Positions 7,552 to 16,131 of a DNA stretch of 64,000 nt are shown piece by piece; position 1 is the stretch's first letter; every line of letters begins with the position of its first letter. A program made the translations under genes and the position numbers. The stretch is from Algoriphagus pacificus (lineage in GTDB: Bacteria; Bacteroidota; Bacteroidia; Cytophagales; Cyclobacteriaceae), in NCBI RefSeq assembly GCF_017254845.1, contig NZ_JAFKCU010000001.1:1385048-1449047 (forward strand), given 5' to 3'. Under the pieces are notes generated by a model. It did not search any database. It was not told where the DNA came from and worked only from the letters and a program-made list of their open reading frames with translations.

Positions 7552-8451
7552 ATGATTAAAAATTTACTTTTTTCATCTTTTGTTTTCTTATGCCTCTCGG
7601 TAAATGCTCAAATCAGCACTGAATCAGAAAGAGATAAAGATGGTAATGTTATTCTCTACACCATAAACACTTCCGAAATTCCATACACGGTGATGTTTAA
7701 CTTTTCAACTTTACAAAATCTCACTACCACGGGAGGGGAAAATATTACGACTGTTGCTATGCCTGGTAAATCTCGAGCCACGACATTAAAGCCTAGGCAA
7801 GCAAATACTGGGACTAATTACAGGTATTCTATCAGTTTTGTGAAGGGGAATATCTATGGGAAATCAAAAGTTGAGCCTGTTTATTTCGTCCCGGTAAAGG
7901 AGGGGACAGCCGTTACTGCTCAAAGAATGACTCATATTGAAAATAGGCTTCAACCAGAAAAGAAAAATGAGGATTATGTGGGAGTATCTTTTCGTTTTGA
8001 AAATCCTACAGAGATTGTTGCGCCAAGAAAAGGCATAATTGCTGCTGTAAGCATGGGCAAAGCTCCAGAAAAGGATAATCTGGATTTTAAAAGAGATGAA
8101 AACTTTATCGAAATCTATCATGAAGATGGAAGCATTACCAAACTGATGGTGTTGAAATCTGGAAGTGAAAAAGTGAAAGTAGGAGATGAGGTGATTCCAG
8201 GTCAAGTTATTGCCGAATCAGCAGGAGAGAATTATAATTCTGGTCAACACGTACGAATGGTGAATATGAGACCGGAAAAAGAGAATCAGGATAAATTGAA
8301 ATATGAGCAATTCCCCGTGAAGTTTGCTCATGTAGGAAAAGAAATCCAAATAGAACAACGGATGGAATTCACAGTTGCTCATCCGGAAGAGTTAATTACC
8401 GTAGAGATGTCAAAGAGGGAGTTGAAGAAATACGAATCAGAAAAGGATTAG
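7552..8451 (+). CDS. M23-family-like secreted protein, catalytic residues lost
   Basis: A 299-aa exported protein (signal MIKNLLFSSFVFLCLSVNAQ) with an N-terminal beta domain (about 20-120) and a C-terminal LytM/M23-like domain (about 135-265). The fold signature is present: EIVAPRKGIIAAV, FIEIYHEDGSITKL, VGDEVIPGQVIAESAG, SGQHVRMVNM. The metalloprotease ligands are largely missing, however: the usual HxxxD has no equivalent, the usual YaH is KLM, and HLH is HVR. I infer a non-catalytic peptidoglycan-binding or activator role, as for EnvC-type LytM factors. It overlaps the convergent DMT gene by 4 bases. Confidence 0.8.
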   Translation: MIKNLLFSSFVFLCLSVNAQISTESERDKDGNVILYTINTSEIPYTVMFNFSTLQNLTTTGGENITTVAMPGKSRATTLKPRQANTGTNYRYSISFVKGNIYGKSKVEPVYFVPVKEGTAVTAQRMTHIENRLQPEKKNEDYVGVSFRFENPTEIVAPRKGIIAAVSMGKAPEKDNLDFKRDENFIEIYHEDGSITKLMVLKSGSEKVKVGDEVIPGQVIAESAGENYNSGQHVRMVNMRPEKENQDKLKYEQFPVKFAHVGKEIQIEQRMEFTVAHPEELITVEMSKRELKKYESEKD

Positions 8452-9350
8452 GCTTTTTTTCTATTTCCGAACCAAACACCAAGGATGACTGCAGCAATTC
8501 CTAAATAATGCCCCCAAAGAAGGATTTCTCCATCCATCACTCCCCACATGATTGCAACGATGGGAATCAGGTAAGTAACTGAACTGGCAAAAACAGGAGT
8601 AACTCTTTTTACCATCACATTGAATAGGATCAAAGCCAAAGCTGTTCCCATGACTCCGAGTAAGGTTACGTAGCCCAAGGCCGTCAAAGCGCCGGGTATA
8701 TTGGCAACCTTGTAAGAAAAATCAGTTCCGAAAATCAGATAAACTAATGCCAGAGGCAAAACCAGTAATAGTGAAATAGCTGTTATTTCAACAGGTTTTA
8801 GGGTGACAAATCGGTATTTGATGATATTTAAATTGAAACCGTAGCAGACACATGCCAGGATGACAAACAGTGCATAAGCATTGATTCCGGTGAATGCATC
8901 CAGTCCGCTTCCTTCTTTGGCAGTCACCAAAATAAATACCCCAATAAATGCGATTGCAAGGCCTATCCCGTTTCTTTTTGTGATTTTTGACCCGAAAAAT
9001 GCCGCACCGATTACCACCACAGCAAGAGGAGTCAAGGCATTGATGACACCCGCGAGCGAGCTGCTCAATTGGGTCTGGGCTTTTGCAAATAAAAAGGCCG
9101 GAATAAAACTACCCACCATACCCACAATGATCAAATTGATCAGCTGGGTTTTATTTAGGTTTTTGAATCTAGGCAAGGAAAGTGGCAATAGAAAAGTAGC
9201 CGCAGCTACAATACGGTAAGCGCCAACTTCCCCAGGCGAAAAGAACTCCAAACCTCTCTTGATCAGGATAAATGAACTTCCCCAAATCAAGGATAAAAAG
9301 ATTAGCATTCCCCAATTTTTCAGGTTGCTGTTGTCGGTGGTTTCTGTCAT
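8448..9350 (-). CDS. DMT superfamily permease with two EamA domains
   Basis: A 300-aa integral membrane protein with about ten hydrophobic helices arranged as two EamA repeats (roughly 12-145 and 160-295). Typical signatures are WGSSFILIKRGLEFFSPGEVGAYR in helix 1-2 and the repeat-ending VIGAAFFG and AIMWGVMDGE segments. The family exports amino acids or other metabolites; the substrate cannot be inferred. The C-terminus is basic (GNRKKA). Its stop overlaps the end of the convergent M23-like gene by 4 bases. Confidence 0.9.
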   Translation of the reverse strand: MTETTDNSNLKNWGMLIFLSLIWGSSFILIKRGLEFFSPGEVGAYRIVAAATFLLPLSLPRFKNLNKTQLINLIIVGMVGSFIPAFLFAKAQTQLSSSLAGVINALTPLAVVVIGAAFFGSKITKRNGIGLAIAFIGVFILVTAKEGSGLDAFTGINAYALFVILACVCYGFNLNIIKYRFVTLKPVEITAISLLLVLPLALVYLIFGTDFSYKVANIPGALTALGYVTLLGVMGTALALILFNVMVKRVTPVFASSVTYLIPIVAIMWGVMDGEILLWGHYLGIAAVILGVWFGNRKKA

Positions 9351-9411
9351 GGATTTAAGGATGGATTACCCATCTCACAAAGGAAGCAAAACCAAAGAAA
9401 ATTTGTTCCAA

Positions 9412-9449
9412 AAAAAATCAAGGGCTGATATTTTTTTTCTATCAGCCCT
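9412..9449 (-). terminator. rho-independent terminator of dusB
   Basis: A perfect 10-bp inverted repeat, AGGGCTGATA at 9421-9430 and TATCAGCCCT at 9440-9449, with a T/A-rich loop. On the minus strand it is followed by TGA and a run of seven to eight T. It begins 10 bp after the dusB stop. Confidence 0.85.
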
Positions 9450-9458
9450 CGGTTTGGT

Positions 9459-10448
9459 TTAAAATACATAGTCTGCATAGACTTCTGAGACTTGATCCAG
9501 CAATTGGCAGACATGCTCATAGCTTTCAGCCGTGACCATTTCCGTTCGGAATGTTTTGAAGTTTGGCATGCCTCTGAAATAATTGGTGTAATGCCTTCTC
9601 ATTTCGAGAATTCCCTGTTTTTCACCTTTCCACTCTACAGAAAAGTCCAAATGCTTTTTGGTGACAGCGATTCTTTCTTCGAGATCCGGTGCCTCCAGTT
9701 TTTCACCAGTTGCCAAAAAATGTTTGATTTCATTGAAGATCCAAGGATAACCAATCGAAGCTCGACCGATCATCATTCCATCTACATTGTATTTGTTTTT
9801 GTATTCCAAAGCTTTCTCTGGGGAATCGATATCTCCATTTCCAAAAACAGGTATATGAAGTCTAGGATTTTCTTTCACAAGATTCAGATAACTCCAATCA
9901 GCCTCTCCCTTATACATCTGCTTTCTGGTACGGGCATGAATGCTGATCGCTTGGATTCCTACATCTTGAAGTCTTTCTGCCACTTCCACGATTCGAATGG
10001 TGTCATTATCCCATCCTAATCTGGTTTTTACGGTAACTGGGATTTTTACTGCCTTTACGATTTCTGCAGTCATAGACACCATTTTGTCGATGTCCAAAAG
10101 GATTCCAGCTCCGGCACCTTTGCAGGCAACCTTATTTACCGGGCAACCATAATTGATGTCCAAGATATCTGGTCCTGCCTCTTCAGCAATGGCTGCTGCC
10201 TCACGCATTGACTGGATCTCGTTTCCGAAAATCTGAATCCCGATTGGCTTTTCGTAATCGTAAATATCCAGTTTTTGGACACTTTTAGCTGCGTCTCGGA
10301 TCAAGCCCTCAGAGCTGATAAACTCAGTGTACATCAAATCTGCTCCGTTCTGTTTGCAGACGGCTCTGAAAGGCGGATCACTCACGTCTTCCATCGGTGC
10401 TAACAGCAAGGGAAACTCCCCTAATTCCAACTTTCCTATCTTAACCAC
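9459..10448 (-). CDS. dusB: tRNA-dihydrouridine synthase (DusB-type)
   Basis: A 329-aa FMN enzyme that reduces uridine to dihydrouridine in tRNA. Visible motifs are the N-terminal LLAPMEDVSDPPFR, the active-site loop NYGCPVNKVACKGAGAGIL with the catalytic cysteine, VTVKTRLGWD, ISIHARTRKQMYKG and the phosphate-binding VFGNGDI...MIGRASIGYPWIF. The C-terminal helical tRNA-binding domain is present. Length is usual. It is divergent from the CPBP protease gene and ends in a strong hairpin terminator. Confidence 0.95.
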   Translation of the reverse strand: MVKIGKLELGEFPLLLAPMEDVSDPPFRAVCKQNGADLMYTEFISSEGLIRDAAKSVQKLDIYDYEKPIGIQIFGNEIQSMREAAAIAEEAGPDILDINYGCPVNKVACKGAGAGILLDIDKMVSMTAEIVKAVKIPVTVKTRLGWDNDTIRIVEVAERLQDVGIQAISIHARTRKQMYKGEADWSYLNLVKENPRLHIPVFGNGDIDSPEKALEYKNKYNVDGMMIGRASIGYPWIFNEIKHFLATGEKLEAPDLEERIAVTKKHLDFSVEWKGEKQGILEMRRHYTNYFRGMPNFKTFRTEMVTAESYEHVCQLLDQVSEVYADYVF

Positions 10449-10458
10449 TTCTGTATTA

Positions 10459-10466
10459 TAAATTTG
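10459..10466 (+). promoter_or_regulatory. candidate -7 box (TAAATTTG) for the CPBP-DUF2007-cdsA operon
   Basis: Exact TAnnTTTG match 20 bp before the ATG at 10487, in the 38-bp dusB divergent gap. A second similar word, TAAATTTA, follows at 10471-10478. Confidence 0.45.
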
Positions 10467-10486
10467 CGCGTAAATTTACCTCAAAT

Positions 10487-11431
10487 ATGGAGATTTACGA
10501 AACGCACTCTGAAATAGCACAAAGAAAAAGCTGGCTTTTGTCCCTGATAGTCATTGTTTTAGTTGCTTTTGGAGTTTTAATATTACTTCAGGGGATTGCT
10601 TTAGCCCTCGTTCCGGTTCTATTTAATATTCCGATTGATGACCTTTTGGGACTGATTAATGGCAATTATGACGTTCCAAATGGGAGAATGGCCATGCTGT
10701 TTGTTCAAGGATTAGGATCCGGAATAGGTTTTTGGGTTGCTGCTTGGGTGATTACAACTTTTATCGAAAAAGCAAACCTGAAATGGGATGTTCAATTGTC
10801 CCGATTCAATTGGAAAGCCCTAGGCTTAGTTCTAGCCATTACGGTTGGAGGTATGTTGTTCAATTCCTTTTTGGTTTATTTTAATTCCAATCTGTCACTT
10901 CCGGAATTTATGTCGGGAATTGAAGCCTGGATGAAAGAAACCGAGGATCAGCTGATGGGGCTCACTAAATTTCTGACCGATTTCCAGACCATTCCTGAAT
11001 TGATTACAGGGATTTTGGTGATTGGTGTCCTTGCGGGGATTGGAGAGGAAATGTTTTTTAGAGGTTTGGTTCAGGCAAAAATGCATCGTTATTTAAAATC
11101 CGGACATTGGGGTGTGTGGATGACAGCAATAATTTTTTCTGCGATCCACCTTCAGTTTTATGGTTTTTTGCCAAGAGTGTTTTTAGGAGCAATCTTTGGC
11201 TATATGTATCTCTATTCCGGAAGTTTGATCTATCCGATTCTTGCCCATATTTTCAATAATAGCTTCACGGTCATCATGGTTTATCTGTCTAACCAAGGGG
11301 TGATCGATTTCGATTTGGAATCTACAGACGATGTCTCATATGTTGCTTCCCTTACGGGTTTACTGGTTCTTCTTGCAGGAATCTATTACCTTAAGAAAAT
11401 GAAAATACCGAAGCATGAACAATTGGATTAA
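10487..11431 (+). CDS. CPBP family intramembrane glutamic endopeptidase
   Basis: A 314-aa multi-pass membrane protein (about eight helices) of the Abi/CAAX protease family. Catalytic motifs are complete: EEMFFR with E187, E188 and R192; FSAIH with H221; and HIFNN with H254 and N258. Bacterial members process membrane or prenylated peptides, but natural substrates are mostly unknown. The last 17 bases overlap the DUF2007 gene, so it is the first gene of a coupled three-gene unit with cdsA. Confidence 0.92.
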   Translation: MEIYETHSEIAQRKSWLLSLIVIVLVAFGVLILLQGIALALVPVLFNIPIDDLLGLINGNYDVPNGRMAMLFVQGLGSGIGFWVAAWVITTFIEKANLKWDVQLSRFNWKALGLVLAITVGGMLFNSFLVYFNSNLSLPEFMSGIEAWMKETEDQLMGLTKFLTDFQTIPELITGILVIGVLAGIGEEMFFRGLVQAKMHRYLKSGHWGVWMTAIIFSAIHLQFYGFLPRVFLGAIFGYMYLYSGSLIYPILAHIFNNSFTVIMVYLSNQGVIDFDLESTDDVSYVASLTGLLVLLAGIYYLKKMKIPKHEQLD

Positions 11432-11621
11432 AGTTTTTGAGAATGATATACAAATCAGAGCTGAGATAGTGAAGGGGGTTTTAGAGGAAAATGAAATCAA
11501 TGCCGTCATTGTTAACAAAAAGGAAACAGTTTATCATGTCTTTGGGACCTATGAAGTGATGGTACAAAAGAAAGATATCCTTCGTGCCACCAACATAATC
11601 CAGAATGAGATCACGTTTTAA
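11415..11621 (+). CDS. DUF2007 domain-containing small protein
   Basis: A 68-aa protein matching DUF2007, a ferredoxin-like PII-type fold often called putative signal transducing protein. It shows the family pattern of an N-terminal VFENDIQIRAEIVKGVLEENEI helix after a short strand, a middle GTYEVMVQKKDILRA strand-helix and a short end. It overlaps the CPBP gene by 17 bases and cdsA by 17 bases, so all three are probably translated together. A regulatory role on lipid synthesis is a guess from position only. Confidence 0.88.
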   Translation: MNNWIKVFENDIQIRAEIVKGVLEENEINAVIVNKKETVYHVFGTYEVMVQKKDILRATNIIQNEITF

Positions 11622-12444
11622 TATCAATAATTACAGTAATCTAGGTCAACGTGCGATCACTGCTTTGGTGGGAGCCTTGATTGTGGTAGGAGGGAGTATT
11701 TACTCAGACTGGACCTATTTTATCATATTCGCCGTCATCCTTGGCTTTTCCCAAATGGAGTTTTATAAACTTTCCGGTTTGGACGGGATGTTGCCTTTGA
11801 AGAGTTTCGGAACCTTACTGGGGTTGATGATCTTCACCCTCACATTTTTGATCGAAAAAGAGCAGTTTCCGCATGAGTATTTATATCTCATGTTTCCTTT
11901 GGTCTCTCTCACATTCTTTATCAAGCTTTATAAGAAGACTGACAAAAAACCCTTTACTGGGGTTGCTTTTACCTATTTGGGGATTTTTTATGTTGCCGTT
12001 CCTTTTTCACTTTTAAACCTGGCTGTATTTTCTGTAGGGCAGATTTATCACTTCGAAATATTGATTGGTTGTCTTTTGATTCTTTGGGCTTGTGATACGG
12101 GAGCATATTTTGCCGGAACAAAGTTCGGCAAGACAAAGTTGTTTGAAAGGGTATCACCTAAAAAGTCCTGGGAGGGATTCCTAGGTGGGGCATTTTCAGC
12201 CATTGCAGTTGCATTTATTCTGGCTCGATATTTTCAGGTAATTGAGGATTGGAAGTGGCTGGTGATTGCAGGGATTATTATCATTGCCGGTACGTATGGG
12301 GATTTAATTGAGTCGCTTTTCAAGCGCTCGATCGAGATAAAAGACAGCGGGCATATTCTTCCAGGACATGGAGGTTTTATGGATCGTTTTGACGGATTGT
12401 TACTTTCCGCCCCATTTATCACTGCGTTTTTGAAAATATTCTAA
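11605..12444 (+). CDS. cdsA: phosphatidate cytidylyltransferase
   Basis: A 279-aa integral membrane enzyme making CDP-diacylglycerol from phosphatidate and CTP. The family signature is intact near the C-terminus: SLFKRSIEIKDSG, then ILPGHGGFMDRFDG, holding the metal-binding aspartates. The earlier SPKKSWEGFLGG motif is also typical. About eight membrane helices are visible. The start ATG overlaps the DUF2007 gene; an alternative start further in is not needed for normal length. Phosphatidylserine decarboxylase, a later step of the same pathway, is 1.4 kb downstream. Confidence 0.95.
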   Translation: MRSRFNINNYSNLGQRAITALVGALIVVGGSIYSDWTYFIIFAVILGFSQMEFYKLSGLDGMLPLKSFGTLLGLMIFTLTFLIEKEQFPHEYLYLMFPLVSLTFFIKLYKKTDKKPFTGVAFTYLGIFYVAVPFSLLNLAVFSVGQIYHFEILIGCLLILWACDTGAYFAGTKFGKTKLFERVSPKKSWEGFLGGAFSAIAVAFILARYFQVIEDWKWLVIAGIIIIAGTYGDLIESLFKRSIEIKDSGHILPGHGGFMDRFDGLLLSAPFITAFLKIF

Positions 12445-12473
12445 TTCCTGCGTACGTATACTGAAAAACTGGC

Positions 12474-12481
12474 TAATTTTG
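12474..12481 (+). promoter_or_regulatory. candidate -7 box (TAATTTTG) for glutamate dehydrogenase
   Basis: Exact TAnnTTTG match 33 bp before the ATG at 12515, in the 70-bp cdsA-gdhA gap. Confidence 0.45.
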
Positions 12482-12514
12482 CATCGAATTTGATATTCTA
12501 AATAAAAACCCAAT

Positions 12515-13792
12515 ATGGCTTATATCGAACCGGCTCCGATAATGGATAAAGAAAATCCATTGGAGTCAATGATGGAGAGATTTAACATCGCCGCAGAGAA
12601 ACTTGGTCTTTCAGATGAAGTTTATAGCGTATTAAAAAATCCCGCAAAACAAGTGATTGTTTCCCTTCCGATTACCATGGATAATGGAAAAATTCAGGTT
12701 TTCGAAGGAATCAGAGTAATTCATTCTAACATTCTTGGGCCTGCAAAAGGTGGGATCAGATTCGCGCCAGATGTGCATTTGGACGAAGTGAGAGCTTTAG
12801 CTGCATGGATGACTTGGAAATGTGCTGTAGTGGATATTCCATACGGTGGAGGAAAAGGCGGCGTACGCTGTAATCCAAGAGAAATGTCAAAAGGTGAAAT
12901 CGAACGTCTCGTTCGGGCTTACACTTTGGCTATGATTGACGTCATCGGTCCGGATAAGGATATTCCAGCTCCTGACATGGGGACTGGTCCTCGTGAAATG
13001 GCTTGGATGATGGATGAGTATTCCAAAGCACATGGTATGACTGTCAACGCAGTGGTTACTGGAAAACCTTTGGTTTTGGGAGGTTCTCTGGGTAGAACAG
13101 AAGCAACTGGACGTGGCGTAATGGTTTCTGCTTTGGCAGCAATGCAAAAGCTGAAAATCAATCCATTTCAGGCAACATGTGCCGTTCAAGGTTTTGGTAA
13201 CGTAGGTTCCTGGGCGGCTTTGCTTTTGGAAGAAAGAGGTTTGAAAATCGTTTCAGTATCTGATATTTCCGGTGCGTACTATAACAGTAATGGAATTAAT
13301 ATTCAGGACGCTGTTTCTTACCGAGATAATAACAATGGAACCTTGGAAGGCTTCAAAGGGGCTGAGAAACTATCAGATCCAGGAGAGTTATTGTTATTGG
13401 ACGTGGATGTGCTAGTTCCTGCAGCAGTAGAAGACGTGATCACAATCCATAATGTTGATAAAATAAAAGCTAAGCTTATCGTAGAAGGGGCCAATGGACC
13501 TACTTCTGCAAAAGCTGATGCCATCATCAATGAAAAAGGAATTATGGCTGTCCCAGATATTTTGGCAAATGCCGGTGGGGTGACAGTTTCTTATTTCGAA
13601 TGGGTACAAAATAGGCTGGGTTATAAGTGGACAGCAGATCGTGTAAATAGACGTTCTGATCGAATTATGAAAGATGCTTTTGATCATGTATATCAAGCCT
13701 CTCAGAAGTACGATGTGCCAATGAGAATTGCAGCTTATATCGTTGCAATTGATAAAGTGGCGAAGACTTACACTTACCGTGGAGGCTTCTAA
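12515..13792 (+). CDS. gdhA: glutamate dehydrogenase (Glu/Leu/Phe/Val dehydrogenase family)
   Basis: A 425-aa enzyme interconverting glutamate with 2-oxoglutarate and ammonia. The substrate-binding segment LGPAKGGIRFAP is near 74-85, the catalytic-lysine region WKCAVVDIPYGGGKGG is at 101-116 (K102, K114), and PAPDMGT follows. The Rossmann motif QGFGNVGS is near 225-232. Length fits the hexameric small-type enzymes. The coenzyme cannot be assigned with certainty. It is a single-gene unit with a candidate promoter and a strong terminator. Confidence 0.93.
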   Translation: MAYIEPAPIMDKENPLESMMERFNIAAEKLGLSDEVYSVLKNPAKQVIVSLPITMDNGKIQVFEGIRVIHSNILGPAKGGIRFAPDVHLDEVRALAAWMTWKCAVVDIPYGGGKGGVRCNPREMSKGEIERLVRAYTLAMIDVIGPDKDIPAPDMGTGPREMAWMMDEYSKAHGMTVNAVVTGKPLVLGGSLGRTEATGRGVMVSALAAMQKLKINPFQATCAVQGFGNVGSWAALLLEERGLKIVSVSDISGAYYNSNGINIQDAVSYRDNNNGTLEGFKGAEKLSDPGELLLLDVDVLVPAAVEDVITIHNVDKIKAKLIVEGANGPTSAKADAIINEKGIMAVPDILANAGGVTVSYFEWVQNRLGYKWTADRVNRRSDRIMKDAFDHVYQASQKYDVPMRIAAYIVAIDKVAKTYTYRGGF

Positions 13793-13825
13793 TATTTAAT
13801 CAATCAATAGAATCGCTTATCTTTG

Positions 13826-13857
13826 AGGCGTGGACTAAAATCCACGCCTTTTATTTG
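13826..13857 (+). terminator. rho-independent terminator of gdhA
   Basis: AGGCGTGGA (13826-13834) pairs perfectly with TCCACGCCT (13841-13849) across a 6-base loop, followed by TTTATTT. It lies 34 bp after the gdhA stop and 9 bp before psd. Confidence 0.88.
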
Positions 13858-13865
13858 ACCCCGAT

Positions 13866-14525
13866 ATGACTATACACAGAGAAGGAAGAGTTTTGCTTTT
13901 TTGGATGATGATCATCCTCGTTGCATTGAATTACTTGCTTTATTATTTCCTGCCCGAGCAAAATTTATTGCTGAATATCAGTATGCTAGGAAGTATCATC
14001 ATTTATTTATTGGTACTTCAGTTCTTTAGAAATCCGATTTTCCCTCTTCCCAATGAAGAAGGGATTGTATATGCCCCAGCGGATGGAAAAGTAGTGGTCA
14101 TCGAAGAAGCTTTCGAAGATGAATATTTAAAAGAAAAAAGAACACAAGTTTCGATTTTCATGTCACCTGTGAATGTGCACGTAAACAGATCTCCCATCAA
14201 AGGAGTAGTAGATTTTTTTCAATACCACCCAGGTAAATATCTGGTGGCTTGGCATCCTAAGTCCAGTACGGAGAATGAAAGAACTACCATGGTATTACGA
14301 AATGAAAAAGGGACTCAGATCTTAGTCAGACAGATTGCTGGAGCTGTTGCCAGAAGAATCAAGTGGTATGTAAAACCGGGTTCTCAACTAGAGCAAGGAG
14401 GGGAGTTTGGCTTTATTAAATTCGGTTCCAGAGTGGATTTGTTTTTACCACTGGATGCAGAAATTTTAGTGGGGCTTGAGCAAAAAACTAAAGGAGCCAG
14501 GACACCAATTGCAAGGCTTAAATAA
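13866..14525 (+). CDS. psd: phosphatidylserine decarboxylase family protein (proenzyme)
   Basis: A 219-aa membrane-associated pyruvoyl enzyme that makes phosphatidylethanolamine. Two hydrophobic helices lie at about 10-52, then PADGKV (D73), FMSPVNVHVNR with H105, and the self-cleavage site FGSR with G187-S188, where the serine becomes the pyruvoyl group. The short length and the FGSR form of the site match the class found in Bacteroidota and Archaea. It starts 9 bp past the gdhA terminator. Confidence 0.92.
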   Translation: MTIHREGRVLLFWMMIILVALNYLLYYFLPEQNLLLNISMLGSIIIYLLVLQFFRNPIFPLPNEEGIVYAPADGKVVVIEEAFEDEYLKEKRTQVSIFMSPVNVHVNRSPIKGVVDFFQYHPGKYLVAWHPKSSTENERTTMVLRNEKGTQILVRQIAGAVARRIKWYVKPGSQLEQGGEFGFIKFGSRVDLFLPLDAEILVGLEQKTKGARTPIARLK

Positions 14526-14596
14526 TAATTGACTTAAGTGTCTGTAATGTTTCCAAAAATGACTGCGTTTTGGCTATGTCAACTAGAACAATCATT

Positions 14597-15097
14597 ATGA
14601 AAACAGTTTTTACTTTTGTAGTTGCTCTTTTTTTATCGACTCTTGTTTCCTGCAGTGAGGAAGAGGAGCCTAGATCTCCTATAATCGGTACTTGGGAAGA
14701 GCGTAACTATTCTAGTTTTTCAGATATATGGTTTGTGAATAATTACAATTTTAAGAACGACAGTATTTTTAATCTTGTCGCAACAGTCAGAGAAACTGAA
14801 AATGGGGAGGATTTGGGTTATAGATATATAACGACGGGTAAGTACAGCGTAGAAGGAAATATTTTTCATTATTATTATTCTGATGCACTGATTTACTTTA
14901 AAGGTAGTAGTGAGACAATCTATGGTAAAAAGGAGGATTTAAAGCCAGGGATTATGGATTTCTTCAGAGTTCCAAAAGGCGAAATTACCTTTGCTGATGA
15001 TTTCAGTAAATTTACTTTTCAAGAAAATTGCTGGCAGATGTCGGATAGTGAGGATTGCATGGAATTTCCATTACAAACCTTTATCAGGGTCGACTAA
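14597..15097 (+). CDS. hypothetical lipoprotein (lipocalin-like size)
   Basis: A 166-aa protein with a lipoprotein signal, MKTVFTFVVALFLSTLVSC, and an acidic stretch SEEEEP after the cysteine, followed by GTWEE, a beta-rich body and a C-terminal pair of cysteines (CWQMSDSEDC). The pattern (lipidated Cys, IIGTWE, alternating strands) resembles lipocalin-like lipoproteins of Bacteroidota, but no specific family is recognised. An upstream in-frame ATG at 14570 would put nine polar residues before the signal, so 14597 is preferred. It overlaps the convergent gene by 4 bases. Confidence 0.7.
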   Translation: MKTVFTFVVALFLSTLVSCSEEEEPRSPIIGTWEERNYSSFSDIWFVNNYNFKNDSIFNLVATVRETENGEDLGYRYITTGKYSVEGNIFHYYYSDALIYFKGSSETIYGKKEDLKPGIMDFFRVPKGEITFADDFSKFTFQENCWQMSDSEDCMEFPLQTFIRVD

Positions 15098-15567
15098 GCA
15101 GATTTTTTGCTTTTGTAAATCCAATATCCCAGTCCCAAAGTACTTAGGAAAAAAATTAACGATGTCCATTCGAAGGTTCTTCGGGTGGACATCATTTCTT
15201 CAATAGTTTTATCTCGTTCTGCCAAAGCTCTTTTAAGAGCTTGTACATCTTGTTCGAGGTTTAATGTGATGGCTTTGTAATCCTCTCCGGTTTGGGTTGC
15301 GACGGTGGTTTCAATATCTCCAATCATCCGAAGCTCATCCATGATCAAATTATCCTTTGCAAGAATTCTTTCCAGCCATTGATTGGTTTCAATCATGTCT
15401 TTTTTGGTGCGATTGCCAAAGATGCCTGATTTTTTACTTTCTGATCTTTTCCACTCAGCTGTTAAAGCATCTCGTTCTTGAACCATTTTTTCCAATTTGG
15501 CTTGGCCAGCCTCTGTAAATTGGTTTGGGAGAAAATTTAAGAATAGCAGAATTAATCCGAGTATCAT
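15094..15567 (-). CDS. hypothetical coiled-coil membrane protein, paralogue of the gene at 15564
   Basis: A 157-aa protein with a hydrophobic N-terminus (MILGLILLFLNFLPN), a charged helical middle and a C-terminal membrane helix (WTSLIFFLSTLGLGYWIYK) ending in basic residues. The segment YKAITLNLEQDVQALKRALA matches YKSITLSQEQDIQKLKNALA in the neighbouring gene, so the two arose by tandem duplication. The architecture suggests a helical hairpin held in the envelope. The function is unknown. Its start overlaps the upstream paralogue by 4 bases. Confidence 0.65.
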   Translation of the reverse strand: MILGLILLFLNFLPNQFTEAGQAKLEKMVQERDALTAEWKRSESKKSGIFGNRTKKDMIETNQWLERILAKDNLIMDELRMIGDIETTVATQTGEDYKAITLNLEQDVQALKRALAERDKTIEEMMSTRRTFEWTSLIFFLSTLGLGYWIYKSKKSA

Positions 15568-16076
15568 TCTTTTTCAGAGTGAATAGGTATAAATGATAAT
15601 ATTTTTGGTCTTTCGAAAGACAATTTATCTTTGACAAAAAGCCAACCAAAAGTGATCATCCCTATAAAAAAGATCAAGGTTGCCAATTCAAATTTTCTCT
15701 TTTCGAGCAAAGAAGCCTGAGCTTCGTATCCCTTTTGGGCAAGTGCATTTTTGAGTTTTTGAATGTCTTGTTCCTGCGAAAGAGTGATTGACTTGTATTG
15801 CTCGTTTTCAGAAATCACGGAAGATTGTTCAATCTTATCATGAAGCTGAAGTTTCTTGATGATGGCATTGTCCTTTTCAATAATTCTCATCGCTAATTGA
15901 TATTCTGCGCTTGGAGAAGATTTCATCGAAATGCCGAAAACAGTCGGTTCAGAATTGCTTTCCTGACGAAGCTGATAAAACAATCGCTGTCTTTCTTCTA
16001 AAAGATTATCAACAGGTGCTTGCGCAAACATTTTGATCGGAAGCATTAAAAGCCAAAAGAATAGTATCGTTTTCAT
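15564..16076 (-). CDS. hypothetical exported coiled-coil membrane protein, paralogue of the gene at 15094
   Basis: A 170-aa protein with a signal peptide (MKTILFFWLLMLPIKMFAQ), a long charged helical region with predicted coiled coil (about 25-130), a membrane helix (LATLIFFIGMITFGWLFV) and a short basic/acidic tail. The start is taken at 16076 because the 13 residues added by the upstream ATG at 16115 would precede the signal. It shares the conserved block EQYKSITLSQEQDIQKLKNA with its neighbour and overlaps it by 4 bases. No known family is recognised. Confidence 0.65.
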   Translation of the reverse strand: MKTILFFWLLMLPIKMFAQAPVDNLLEERQRLFYQLRQESNSEPTVFGISMKSSPSAEYQLAMRIIEKDNAIIKKLQLHDKIEQSSVISENEQYKSITLSQEQDIQKLKNALAQKGYEAQASLLEKRKFELATLIFFIGMITFGWLFVKDKLSFERPKILSFIPIHSEKE

Positions 16077-16131
16077 GGTTGTGTCGGTTAGTTTGTCCAC
16101 AATAAACCAAAGCACATTCCATTTTTCTATT

